From CAYMRB01 sp964392615 (lineage in GTDB: Bacteria > Planctomycetota > UBA8108): a DNA stretch of 10,898 bases. A program made the translations under genes and the position numbers. Positions within the stretch are counted from its first letter, which is position 1; each line of letters begins with the position of its first letter. Positions 1-8,700 of the stretch are shown in pieces. The DNA lies in assembly GCA_964392615.1 (NCBI GenBank), contig CAYMRB010000351.1, forward strand, positions 1-10,898, in the 5' to 3' direction. The notes under the pieces were generated by a model that was not told the origin of the DNA, made no database searches, and worked only from the letters and a program-made list of their open reading frames with translations.

Positions 1-126
1 AAATCGTACTTGTAGGCGGTAGTAGTCTCCGCCGGAGAACATGTTTGTTGACGTCAGTAGTACAGAGGCCCTAGCCCGGACGTTGCCCGGAGCCCAACAT
101 CGAAGGCCGCCGAGAAAAGAGCTCTA

Positions 127-198
127 TAAGGAACCCAGGAACCCAGGAAAGGAAGTGGATGCGCCCTCCCTTCCCTTCCTGGGTTCCTGGGTTCCTTA
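127..198. repeat. Palindromic hairpin repeat with tandem 8-mers
   Basis: Two inverted arms, 127-155 and 170-198, pair over 28 of 29 positions (single mismatch at 150/175) around a 14-base loop. Each arm contains the 8-mer GGAACCCA twice in tandem (130-137 and 138-145 on the left arm, the complement on the right). The outer 23 bp (127-149 / 176-198) pair perfectly. The element starts 68 bases beyond the stop codon of the GH92 gene, which is transcribed towards it, so the transcript would fold into a very stable stem. There is no clean run of Ts immediately after the stem on that strand, so a classic intrinsic terminator is not clearly shown. The symmetry and internal repetition look like a dispersed MITE/REP-type element, which is inference. 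The rest of 1-265 holds no gene I can support. Confidence 0.85.
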
Positions 199-265
199 GA
201 AATCCTACTTCGAGGTGTGGTTGTTCCTTCTCGGTGTTCCAGGTCTGGGGCGGTCTCGCGCTCGC

Positions 266-3200
266 TCACCACCGCGGACGCGGCGGCGCCTTGTCCATCC
301 CCGCTCCCCACGCGCGGTTCGGCTGCGGTCCCATCTGCAGGATCAGCTCGCCGCCCCCGAAGAGCTCCGTTGCCTTGAACCACGGCCGATCGAGCGGTCG
401 GCCGTTGAGCGTTGCCGATTGGACGAAGACGTTCTCCGGCGAGTTGTCACGCGCCTCGATCACGAACCGCTTGCCGCGATAGCGCTTCGCATCGAGGTGA
501 ATCACGACGCGGTCGAACAGCGGCGAGCCGATCTCCCAGATCGGATCGACGCGGCAGCCTCCGTCCATCTGGAACAACCCGATCGCGCTCAACACGAACC
601 ACGCGCCCATCTGGCCCTGATCCTCGTCGCCCGGGTATCCGTCCGGCCCCGTGCCGAAGTACTCGTCGAGCATCGCGCGCACCCACTTCTGCGTTTGCCA
701 CGGCTCGCCCGCCCAGTTGAACAGATACGGCGCCTGCATGTTCGGCTGGTTGCCGAGGTTGACGTATCGCGGATGCGCGAAGCGGTGCGAGCGCGCCTGC
801 TCGAAACCTGCGCCCAGCCTCTCGAGAAAAACGGATCGCCCCATCGCGTCGACCAGCCCGCGCACGTCATGCGGCACGAACCACGTGAACTGCCACGCGT
901 TGCCCTCGGCATACCAGCGGTCTCGCGCGAGCGGGTCGAACGGCGTCATCCAGCGGCCGTCGGCATGGCGCGGTCGCACGTATTTCGTCTGCGGATCGAA
1001 CACGTGGCGCCAATTGCCTGCACGAGTCTTGAACTGTTCGTAAGCCGCCGTCTTGCCGAGGGCTTTGGCAAACTGCGCGACGCACCAATCGTCGTACGCG
1101 TACTCGCACGTGTTCGACGCGGGCGCCTTGCGCGACGGCATGTGCCCCGCCTCGACCGGCACCCAACCGAGCTCGAGATACGGCCCGAGCTGCCGATTGC
1201 CGCCGAGCCCGCCTCCGGGCGGCGGAATGGCCGCCCCCGGCACCGTCTGCTGATGCAGCGCCGCCTCCCACGCCTTGTCGACGTCGAAGTCGCGGAGTCC
1301 GTTCTGATACGCCGCGACGATCAGCGCGATCTCGTGCGACGCGACCATGACGCCCGAGTACTCGAGTCCGGTCGGCCCCCGCGCCAGCCAGCCGCCCGCG
1401 TCGTACATCTCGAGCAGCGAACGCACCCAGCGCTCGACCACGTCCGGTGTCGCGAGCATCCAGAGCTGGTTGACGTTCCAGAACGTGTTCCAGAACGCGT
1501 CGCACCCGAGCATCGCATCGTCCGGTCGCTTGACGCGGCGAACGCGTTCGAACGGATCCCGGTAGCTGCCGTCCGCGTCGCTGTACGTCGCCCGCGCGCA
1601 ATAGGCGCGATAGAAGTTGGTGTAGAACTTCGTCAGGTCCTCGGGTCGGTCGCTCTCGACCTCGATTCGGCCGAGGAGATCGTTCCAGACTCTACGGGCG
1701 TGCGCTCGGCACGCGTCGAAATCGCCCTTGAACGGACCGAGCTCGAGCTCGAGGTTCTTCCGAGCGCTCTCGACGCTGACCAGCGATACGCCCGTCTGCA
1801 GCGTCACGACCCCGTTCGCGGGGATTCCGGCGAACTCGACGAATGCGCCGATGTCCTCGTTCTTCTCCGTCCGGATGGCGGCGCCCTGTCCCGCGATCAC
1901 CCGATCGCCGATCCAGCCGCCGAAGCGCTCGTACGGACGGCTCGTTCGCGCGACGAAGTACAGCGTGTAGTCGTTGACGAGCTCGCAATTGATGCCGCGG
2001 CTCTGGTACGTCGCGTGCCCGGTGATTTCTCGATCGCTCGTCGACTGCACTGCGGCCTCGATCAAGCGATACGGGTACTCGGCCGGGATCTTCAGATCGA
2101 ACAGGATTCGCGCGACGTCGGACTGCGGATACGTATAGCGCTGGAAGCCGCAGCGCACCGTCGCGGTCGATTCGGCGCGGACTCCATAGTCGTCGAGCGT
2201 GACGGCGTAGTATCCCGACGTGGCCACCTCCGTCTCGTTTCGAATACGCGAGCGGTAGCCGCTGTCGGGATCCGCGCTCGTGCCCGGCTTGATCTTGAGC
2301 TCGCCCGTCGTCGGCATCGTGCCGAGGCCTACCATCGTCCACGAGTGGAGATGGCTGAAGCACGCGATATCGCGGATGGAGTAGTCGTGACCGCCGTTCC
2401 AACCTTGTCCCTGGTTGTTCGGGCTCAGGTTGACGAGGCCGAACGGCGCCGACGGCCCCGGAAAGAGCATCCAGCGCGACGTTGCGGTGCCGAGGAGAGG
2501 ATCGACGCAATCGGCGGGTTGGCGCAACCGAGCGGGATATTGCGTGAGAGAACTCCGCGCGAGGATGCGGTCGCCATCGCGTACCGCAACGACGCGCCTC
2601 GTCTCCTTCGCGACCGGCGGCAGCGACAGCGCGATCTCGCTCACTCCCGTCTCCGTCGCGAGCGGGATCGGATCGAGGCCGCCGACGTCGAGCGACCAGC
2701 GACGCGCGGGATTCGCGAGCAAGAGCCGAACCGTCGCGGCCTGGACGACCTTGCTGTCGCGTTTCCACAGCCACTTCTCGATGTCGACGGACTGAATGGT
2801 CGCGCCGGAAGTCGGCACGAGCTTCGTCTTCGCAGGCGCCTCGAACGCGACGCTGTCGTAGAGCATCCAGCTGCCGCGGGCGGTCTCGATCGACACGACG
2901 TTCATGCCCGCTTGCAGCTCGGCGCGCGGAATCTCGACGGCGAAGCGGTGCTCGCGCCCCGCCTTCGCGTCGCCCTGGATCGATCGGTCACCGCCGCCGC
3001 GCGGTGTCGCATGTTCGTGCTCGTGTCCGTTGACGTCGACGACCAGCGCCGGCGGCGTGGCGGAATGCGTGTCGACCAGATCGATGACGAGTCGGCAATC
3101 GGCGTCGGGAACGCGATCGAGTCCGAACAGGATCGAGAACGCGTGCGGGCGTCCGCCGGCCCACGCATCGTCCGGGCCCGGATGCACGTACGGCCAGTCC

Positions 3201-3448
3201 GCACGCGAAGTCGAGCTTCCGACGACGAACACGCCGTCGCGATCCCACTCGCGATAGCCGCGCGGGGCGTGGCGGAACTCGGCGGCGCGGTCATCGCTCG
3301 CACCGATCGTCCACAGCGGCACGAGGTCCGCCCACGCAGGGCGAGGAGTCGACGCCAGCGCGACGAGGCCCAAGGCTACTGTGAGCATGCCGTGCGTTCG
3401 TATTCGTGTCCGTGTCCGGTCTTCGGCCGTCGCGGTCAACTGTTCCAT
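266..3448 (-). CDS. Secreted GH92 alpha-mannosidase with N-terminal beta domain
   Basis: Predicted exported exo-acting alpha-mannosidase of glycoside hydrolase family 92, calcium-dependent enzymes that trim alpha-linked mannose from glycans. I start at the ATG at 3446-3448 (1060 aa) because a GAGG ribosome site lies 8 bases upstream and a signal peptide follows: an Arg-rich n-region, the hydrophobic run MLTVALGLVALAS, and an AWA cleavage site near residue 40. A longer frame opens at 3577 and a shorter ATG lies at 3388 with no visible ribosome site. Residues about 41-205 form an extra beta domain (WTIG, DWPYVHPGPDDAWAGG, DLVDT, GSWMLYDSV) resembling domains in polysaccharide-lyase-4-like proteins. 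About 207-305 is probably another beta domain. The GH92 part runs from about 310 to the end: VDPLLGT (315), NQGQGWNGGHDY (345), SHLHSW (365), GCDAFWNTFWNVNQLWM (648), CEYAYDDWC (781, with the Glu expected to be the general acid), GDEDQGQMGAW (940, with the acidic base/calcium residues of the family) and EIGSPLF (972). All hallmark motifs are present, so it looks active. It is divergent from the TMTC-like gene. The exact substrate linkage cannot be read from sequence. Confidence 0.94.
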   Translation of the reverse strand: MEQLTATAEDRTRTRIRTHGMLTVALGLVALASTPRPAWADLVPLWTIGASDDRAAEFRHAPRGYREWDRDGVFVVGSSTSRADWPYVHPGPDDAWAGGRPHAFSILFGLDRVPDADCRLVIDLVDTHSATPPALVVDVNGHEHEHATPRGGGDRSIQGDAKAGREHRFAVEIPRAELQAGMNVVSIETARGSWMLYDSVAFEAPAKTKLVPTSGATIQSVDIEKWLWKRDSKVVQAATVRLLLANPARRWSLDVGGLDPIPLATETGVSEIALSLPPVAKETRRVVAVRDGDRILARSSLTQYPARLRQPADCVDPLLGTATSRWMLFPGPSAPFGLVNLSPNNQGQGWNGGHDYSIRDIACFSHLHSWTMVGLGTMPTTGELKIKPGTSADPDSGYRSRIRNETEVATSGYYAVTLDDYGVRAESTATVRCGFQRYTYPQSDVARILFDLKIPAEYPYRLIEAAVQSTSDREITGHATYQSRGINCELVNDYTLYFVARTSRPYERFGGWIGDRVIAGQGAAIRTEKNEDIGAFVEFAGIPANGVVTLQTGVSLVSVESARKNLELELGPFKGDFDACRAHARRVWNDLLGRIEVESDRPEDLTKFYTNFYRAYCARATYSDADGSYRDPFERVRRVKRPDDAMLGCDAFWNTFWNVNQLWMLATPDVVERWVRSLLEMYDAGGWLARGPTGLEYSGVMVASHEIALIVAAYQNGLRDFDVDKAWEAALHQQTVPGAAIPPPGGGLGGNRQLGPYLELGWVPVEAGHMPSRKAPASNTCEYAYDDWCVAQFAKALGKTAAYEQFKTRAGNWRHVFDPQTKYVRPRHADGRWMTPFDPLARDRWYAEGNAWQFTWFVPHDVRGLVDAMGRSVFLERLGAGFEQARSHRFAHPRYVNLGNQPNMQAPYLFNWAGEPWQTQKWVRAMLDEYFGTGPDGYPGDEDQGQMGAWFVLSAIGLFQMDGGCRVDPIWEIGSPLFDRVVIHLDAKRYRGKRFVIEARDNSPENVFVQSATLNGRPLDRPWFKATELFGGGELILQMGPQPNRAWGAGMDKAPPRPRW

Positions 3449-3681
3449 CGCTCTCGCCTCGATCTGTGGGGGGCCAGCGCGTGCCAGTCGATCACGAAGC
3501 GACTCGTTCTGTCCACGTCGGGGGCGAACTGGGTGCGGCTCCGTACCTTGCATCCGGGCGAACTTCCGAGAAGACACTCAAACGCCCTTGCGGGCCCTCT
3601 CTGGGGCGAGCCTCGAGCCGCAGTCCCTGTTCGTCCGGAATCCTCCACACCCGCGGGGCTTCGCGGAACGAAGAAGACTAC
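3449..3681. promoter_or_regulatory. Divergent intergenic region, likely two promoters
   Basis: These 233 bases separate the start codons of the divergent GH92 and TMTC-like genes and should contain both promoters. Next to the GH92 start, the minus strand reads GAGGCGAG (complement of 3453-3460), a good ribosome site. Next to the plus-strand start, a purine-rich GAAGAAG lies a few bases before the ATG at 3682. I see no convincing -35/-10 pair on either strand and no clear symmetrical operator, only short palindromes such as CTCGAG. The role is inferred from gene orientation, not from a recognised motif. Confidence 0.4.
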
Positions 3682-5706
3682 ATGAGCTTCCACCCCGTCG
3701 AGTTCGAGCGCTCCCGCAACAGGCGCGCAGCGCGCGATGAGGCTGCGTCGACCGAGGCCGTCTCGACCGAGACCATGCCCTCCGATCCCGCGAGCGCGCC
3801 GGTCGCGTCAGGCCTCGCGTCGTCGCGACTCTTCGACTCGCGGCTCGTTCCGCGCTCGCGTCGCACCGTCGACTGGCTGTGGAGCGTCGGGCTGTTCGTC
3901 GCCACGGCGGCTCTCTTCGCACCCGCCGTCGGCAATGGCTTCACCGGCTGGGACGACCCCGCGTACGTCACACGCAATCCGCTCGTACTCGATGCGTCGT
4001 GGTCCGGCTTCGCCCGCATCGCGACGACCGTCGAGTCCGGTAACTACCACCCGCTGACGGTCTGGTCGTACTGGATCGAGCACGCGCTCGTCGGCCTCGA
4101 TCCGTGGCTGTACCACTTGACCAACGTCCTCGTGCACGCCGGGTCCGTCGTCCTCGTCTGGCTGCTGGGCCGCCGCTGGTTCACGGATCGATCCGTCGCC
4201 CTCGCCGTCGCTATCCTCTTCGCGTGCCACCCGCTGCGCGTCGAGTCGGTCGCGTGGGTGGCCGAGCGCAAGGACGTCCTGTGCACGTTCTTCTTTCTCG
4301 CGACGCTGCTGCTGTTCGATCGCGCCGTCGAGCGGAGAATGTGGATCGCGGCGATCGGCATCTTCGTGCTCGCACTCCTGTCGAAGGTCATGGCGATCAC
4401 GCTGCCGGCGGTCCTCGTCGCGTACGTGCTCTACCGACGACGTCGGCGCGACTTCTGGACGCGGTCTCAGTTCTGGCGGCTGGCGCCGTTCTGGGCGCTG
4501 ACGGCGCTGTTCACCGTCATCGGCTACGTCGCCCAGCAGAGCGCCGACGCGGTCAAGACGCTTCACGGCGGCTCCGCCTCGACGCACGTCCTCACGGTCG
4601 TCAAGGCGGTCGGCTTCTACGTCTTCAAGCTCGTGGTCCCCGTGCGACTGTCGGCGTTCTACACGTTTCCCAGCGCGCAGTCGCTGCTCGAGCCGCTCGT
4701 GCTGCTCGGCCTCGTCGCCATTGCCGCGTCGTTCATCGCGATGGTGGTGAGCTGGCAGCGCAATCGAACGGTGTTTCTCTGTCTCGCGTTCGCCTGGATC
4801 ACGTGGGCGCCGGTGTCCGGCATCATTCCGTCGACGACTCCCGTCGCCGACCGCTACATGTACCTGCCCTGTCTCGGGGTCTTCTGGTGCGTCGCACTGC
4901 TCGTCGTGCCGCTCGTCCGCGAACAGTCCGTGCGGAGACCGATCGTCCGCTACGCCACAGGCGGCGCGGTGGTCCTCGTCGGCACGATCTTCGCCCTCGG
5001 CACCGTGCACCGCATCAGCGATTGGCGCGATAACGAGACGCTGTGGGCTCGCGCCCTCGAAGTCGACCCCTCGAGCTCGACCGCGCACAATCAGCTCGCG
5101 GTTCACTACCTCGACACCGGGGAGTACGCTGCGGCCGTGCGCCACGCCAGCGGCGCGATCAAGGCGGGGCGCTCCGGCCCGGCCGATCTGTTCCACCTCG
5201 CGCTCGCCTATCGCGGCCTCGGCGACGCGACGCGCGAACGCGCTTGCGCCGAGAGCATCCGCCGCGTCCATCCCGACTTCCTCGCCGCGTGGACACCCGA
5301 GGTTCGCTGGCTTTGCGCGAATGGCCGCACGACGGAATGCGAGAAGCTCGTCGCACAGCTCGAGGGCGTCGGCGGCGGTCACCCCGACACCCTCTGGGCG
5401 CGCGCCATGCTCGAGGAAGCTCACGGCCGCTGGTCCCGAGCACTGTCGGGATATGTCGCCGCACTCGAGAAGCGTGGGGGATTCCGCGACGCGCTCCTCG
5501 GCAGCGCGCGGTGTCTCTTCTCGATGGGCGACGATCACCGCGCCGCGACGACGCTCGCGAGCCTGTTGGACTTGCGCGGCGGCGCGCTATTCCCCGACGA
5601 GGTCGCGACACTCGAGAGCTTGCTGACCGGCATCGAGGCGTCCGGCGATGCCGCGATGCGCGCCGAGGCGAGTCGCTTGCGAAATCGGCTCACTCGACGA
5701 TCGTGA
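3682..5706 (+). CDS. TMTC-like GT-C membrane protein with TPR repeats
   Basis: A 674-aa polytopic membrane protein of the bacterial family related to eukaryotic TMTC proteins (GT-C-fold protein O-mannosyltransferases); the bacterial members' acceptor and donor are not established. I chose the ATG at 3682 because a purine-rich GAAGAAG precedes it; the frame is open back to 3406, and an ATG at 3775 is an alternative. Residues 1-60 are hydrophilic and probably cytoplasmic. The first membrane helix is about 64-86, followed by GWDDPAYVTRNP (89-100), whose paired Asp in the first outer loop is the usual GT-C catalytic signature. Further family blocks are NYHPLTVWSYW (121-131), HPLRVESVAWVAERKD (183-198), LLSKVMAITLP (232-242), VPVRLSAFYTFP (319-330) and ADRYMYLP (389-396). 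The last helix ends near 443. The linker SDWRDNETLWARALEVDPSS leads into TPR-like helices (about 462-674; the first, TAHNQLAVHYLDTGEYAAAV, is clearest). The TPR part should face outside and bind protein or peptide. The coding end overlaps the convergent transporter gene by 17 bp. Family call good, function inferred. Confidence 0.85.
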   Translation: MSFHPVEFERSRNRRAARDEAASTEAVSTETMPSDPASAPVASGLASSRLFDSRLVPRSRRTVDWLWSVGLFVATAALFAPAVGNGFTGWDDPAYVTRNPLVLDASWSGFARIATTVESGNYHPLTVWSYWIEHALVGLDPWLYHLTNVLVHAGSVVLVWLLGRRWFTDRSVALAVAILFACHPLRVESVAWVAERKDVLCTFFFLATLLLFDRAVERRMWIAAIGIFVLALLSKVMAITLPAVLVAYVLYRRRRRDFWTRSQFWRLAPFWALTALFTVIGYVAQQSADAVKTLHGGSASTHVLTVVKAVGFYVFKLVVPVRLSAFYTFPSAQSLLEPLVLLGLVAIAASFIAMVVSWQRNRTVFLCLAFAWITWAPVSGIIPSTTPVADRYMYLPCLGVFWCVALLVVPLVREQSVRRPIVRYATGGAVVLVGTIFALGTVHRISDWRDNETLWARALEVDPSSSTAHNQLAVHYLDTGEYAAAVRHASGAIKAGRSGPADLFHLALAYRGLGDATRERACAESIRRVHPDFLAAWTPEVRWLCANGRTTECEKLVAQLEGVGGGHPDTLWARAMLEEAHGRWSRALSGYVAALEKRGGFRDALLGSARCLFSMGDDHRAATTLASLLDLRGGALFPDEVATLESLLTGIEASGDAAMRAEASRLRNRLTRRS

Positions 5707-8700
5707 CGTCGAGTTCGCGGATCGTCATCCGGTAGCGCAGTATGCGGAAGTGGCGCTCGTCGCGCTGCACGATCTTCGGGCTGATCCCGCCGCTGTCTCT
5801 CCGCTCCCGCTCGATCCAACGCAGCCGACTCGCCGGGATCTCGCGCTCGAAGAGGAGGTCGTCGCTTACCATGCGCTCGCTCGTCTCGTCGACCGGCTCC
5901 TCGAACACCAAGAGCACGCGCGGGCCGCCCATCGGGCTCGCGGAGATCTCGGCATGCCCCGCCTCCCTGAGCCGGACGCGGCTCGTCGTCCGCCAGAGCG
6001 AATCGTACACGCCGGTCCAGATATCGCGGCCGCTGTTCGAGTTCAGTTTGACCTCGATATCGTTGCCCGTCAGGCGCACCCGCGTCGCTGCGGCCCTCTC
6101 GCGGTTCGAGTTCTGCTGGAGCCCCGGCAAGCGCATTCCGAGCACGACCGCGTCTGCCGCGTTCGGCGGAATGCGCATGCCGTCGAGCGACAGCTTCAAG
6201 CGCCGCCGCTTCGCGTTCCACACCGCCGCTCGCGGGCGGGGCTCACGCGCGACCGCGTCGCTGACCACGCAGCACTGCCGCGATGCCCACGGCGACATCC
6301 GCAGATCGAACCGCGTCGTCTCCTCCGCGTCGGGAGACGAGCCGCTCGGCAGCGCCGCGTCCGTCGCCGTCTCCAACGCGGTCGGTATCGTGAACGCATC
6401 CATCTGCAATCGGCCGTGGTGGCGCCAGCGCGTCACGCCGCGCGCCAGCGCGAGAGGTTGCGGATCGACTCCCTGCGCGGACACCACATGGCTCTGGCGG
6501 CCGGATGAGCGGACGTTGAGGTGCGTGTACAGCACAGCTCGGTTGCCGAGCGGTCCTTCGTACACGATCTCGCGCAGCTCGCCGAAGCTCGCTCGCAGCC
6601 TCAAGAGCGCCGTCACCGGCGGCACGCCGACCGCAAAGAGTCCGGTGGCGACGCACGCGAAGAGCCAGGGCCGACCGCGCTTCCCGCGCGCACGAACGAT
6701 GACGAGGCCGAGGGCGAGGACGAGTGCGTACAGGGCGAGGTAGCCCACCGTCGACACGAGCGACGTGTTTTCCTGCAGGTGCGAGCTGCGCCACTGGTGC
6801 GCGTCGACCGAGACGGTGAACGGGAATTGCCCCTGCGGCAGCAAGTCCGTCACGTCGTCCCAGAACGCACGCGAGATGACGACGTCGCGCGGCAGGCGTG
6901 GCATGCGGAAATCGACGCTCGTGTGTCCGAAGCGACCCGGGCCGTAGCTCGCCAAGCTGAAGATTGGCAGCGACGAGCCGTTCGGCAGCTCGATCTCGAC
7001 GGTCCGTCCCGACGGGAGCTCGTGCAGGATGAACTCCTTGCCGCGGTGGAAAGCCTGTCGCGGCGCGCCGTCGCCGAGGACTCGTTGCCACGGTCCGGTG
7101 CCGGCGAGGTTCGCGGTGTCGATCGGGCCTCCGAAGATCACGCAGCCGCCCAGACGCAGGTAGTCGAAGAGCGCGTCGCGTTGCGCCTCGGTCCACTGAT
7201 CGATCTCCGGCGCGTACACGATGACCGCGCCGACGCCGAGGTAGTCGTTCACCGACTCCGGCAGGTCGAGCGGGCGACAAGCGGCGATGCCGACCTCCGC
7301 GCTGTCGGTGTGCTTCTTCCAGCTCGTGGCGGCTTCGCCGGACGGGCTCACGATCACCGCCGTGCGCGGGATCACATCCGTCTGACTCGATCCCCAGCCC
7401 CAGCCGCTGTGGGGCCAGCCGGCCTGCTCCGGTGGGTCGACGACCGTCGCCGACAGGCGGCCCTCGGACGAGAAGATCAGGCGACACGGCCCGCTAAGAA
7501 ACAGCTCTCGGGCGTCGACCTTGCGCCGCCAGCGCAGGACTTTCGTCGTGCCGCGCTCGACCGTGAACGGCACGGGAGAGGTCTCGATCGGGTCGTCGAA
7601 GACTGCCGTGTCGACGTGAAACGTCCCCGTGATGTCCTCGGCGCTGCGATTGCGCACGACGATCGTGAAGAAGTCGGCACCTCCGTTGAAGAGCGTGCCG
7701 CCGAAGCACCGCGTGACCTCCTGGATCTCGAGCGGCAGAGTCGCCTCCGGCATGCTCTCGGCATCGAGGCTCGCATCGCCCGGAGGGCCGGCTTCGATCG
7801 GTTGTGCGGCGAGAGCGCATGGCGCAAGGATCGCGAGCAGTGCAGCAGCTGCCGTCACCGCGACCGGCGCGCGCCTGCGGGGCTTGCGAGGTTTCCCGCG
7901 CCCCGCGATGAAGTGCGACAGCGCGATCAGGCCGACGCAGACCGCGGCGAAGACCCCGTGCACGCCGAGGAGGCAGACGAAGCGTTCGACGGTCGACCAC
8001 GGCATGTCGTTGTCGTCGATGAACAAGGTCGGCGGCACCGTGTGACCGATCGCCGACAACGCATCCGGGGCGACGCCTTCGCCGACGAGGATCAGCGCAA
8101 CGGTCGATGCGCAGATCAACGTACCGGCGATCGTCGCCGTCACGAAGCGCACGAGGAACCCGTTGCGCAGCCACCACGCGACGACCTGGCCGAGCAGAAA
8201 GAGATTGACGAGACAGGCGAGCGTCGATGCGACGATGATCCACGCGTCGAAACGATACGCTTCGAGGCCGGTCAGGCTGACCTCTCCCCGCCGTGACGGA
8301 TTGGCCGGACCGCCCGCGCCGAGGGACGCCCGCAACTCCGCGACGGTGCCCTCGACCACGGTCAACGACGCGCCGGCGAGGAGCAGTATCAGGACGAGCA
8401 GGCATGCCCCGCGCAAGAGAGTTCGCGGCAGCTTCAGCGGTCCGACTCGATAGCTCCAGCCCACTCGGTTGCGGTTGTCCATGCGTGCGACGATCCAGCC
8501 GAACAGCGCCATGACCGAGAACCAGAACATGAGGTGAAACAGGTAGTCGTTGAAGAGCTCGAAGCGTCCCCAACCGTCGTAGCGCGGCGTGCCCTGGTAC
8601 ACCGTGCCCACCATCGTGCCCCAGAACAGGACGAGGAGCATGGCGTCGGCCAGGAAGCGCAGCGCGAAGTCCCACCGCGCGCACCAGCGTGGCCGGTTCT

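Noticed and set aside
1..120. A short open minus-strand frame running off the left edge, including the peptide MFSGGDYYRLQVRF from the ATG at 40-42
   Set aside because: It has only 14 codons from the ATG inside the window, no ribosome site upstream and no recognisable motif. It may be the start of a gene beyond the edge but cannot be supported here.
127..198. Calling the left hairpin a definite Rho-independent terminator
   Set aside because: On the GH92 transcript strand the stem is not followed directly by a run of Ts, and the internal tandem 8-mers point to a repeat element. A terminator role is only possible.
54..482. Short open frames (54-383 minus, 159-482 plus) across the left hairpin
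   Set aside because: They translate the palindrome and its flanks (FLGSWVP and SWVPGFLR-type peptides from the repeat itself) and overlap the GH92 end. They have no ribosome site and no domain.
215..3685. A 1156-codon open frame on the plus strand across the complete GH92 gene
   Set aside because: The product is dominated by Arg, Ala, Val, Leu and Asp with no domain or motif. It is the antisense shadow of a GC-rich gene, where stop codons are rare on the opposite strand. The minus strand carries unmistakable GH92 motifs.
3808..5538. A 576-codon minus-strand frame inside the TMTC-like gene
   Set aside because: It is Arg/Asp/Glu-rich and low in complexity, with no recognisable domain. The plus strand encodes clear membrane helices and TPRs. 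It is a shadow of the GC-rich codon pattern.
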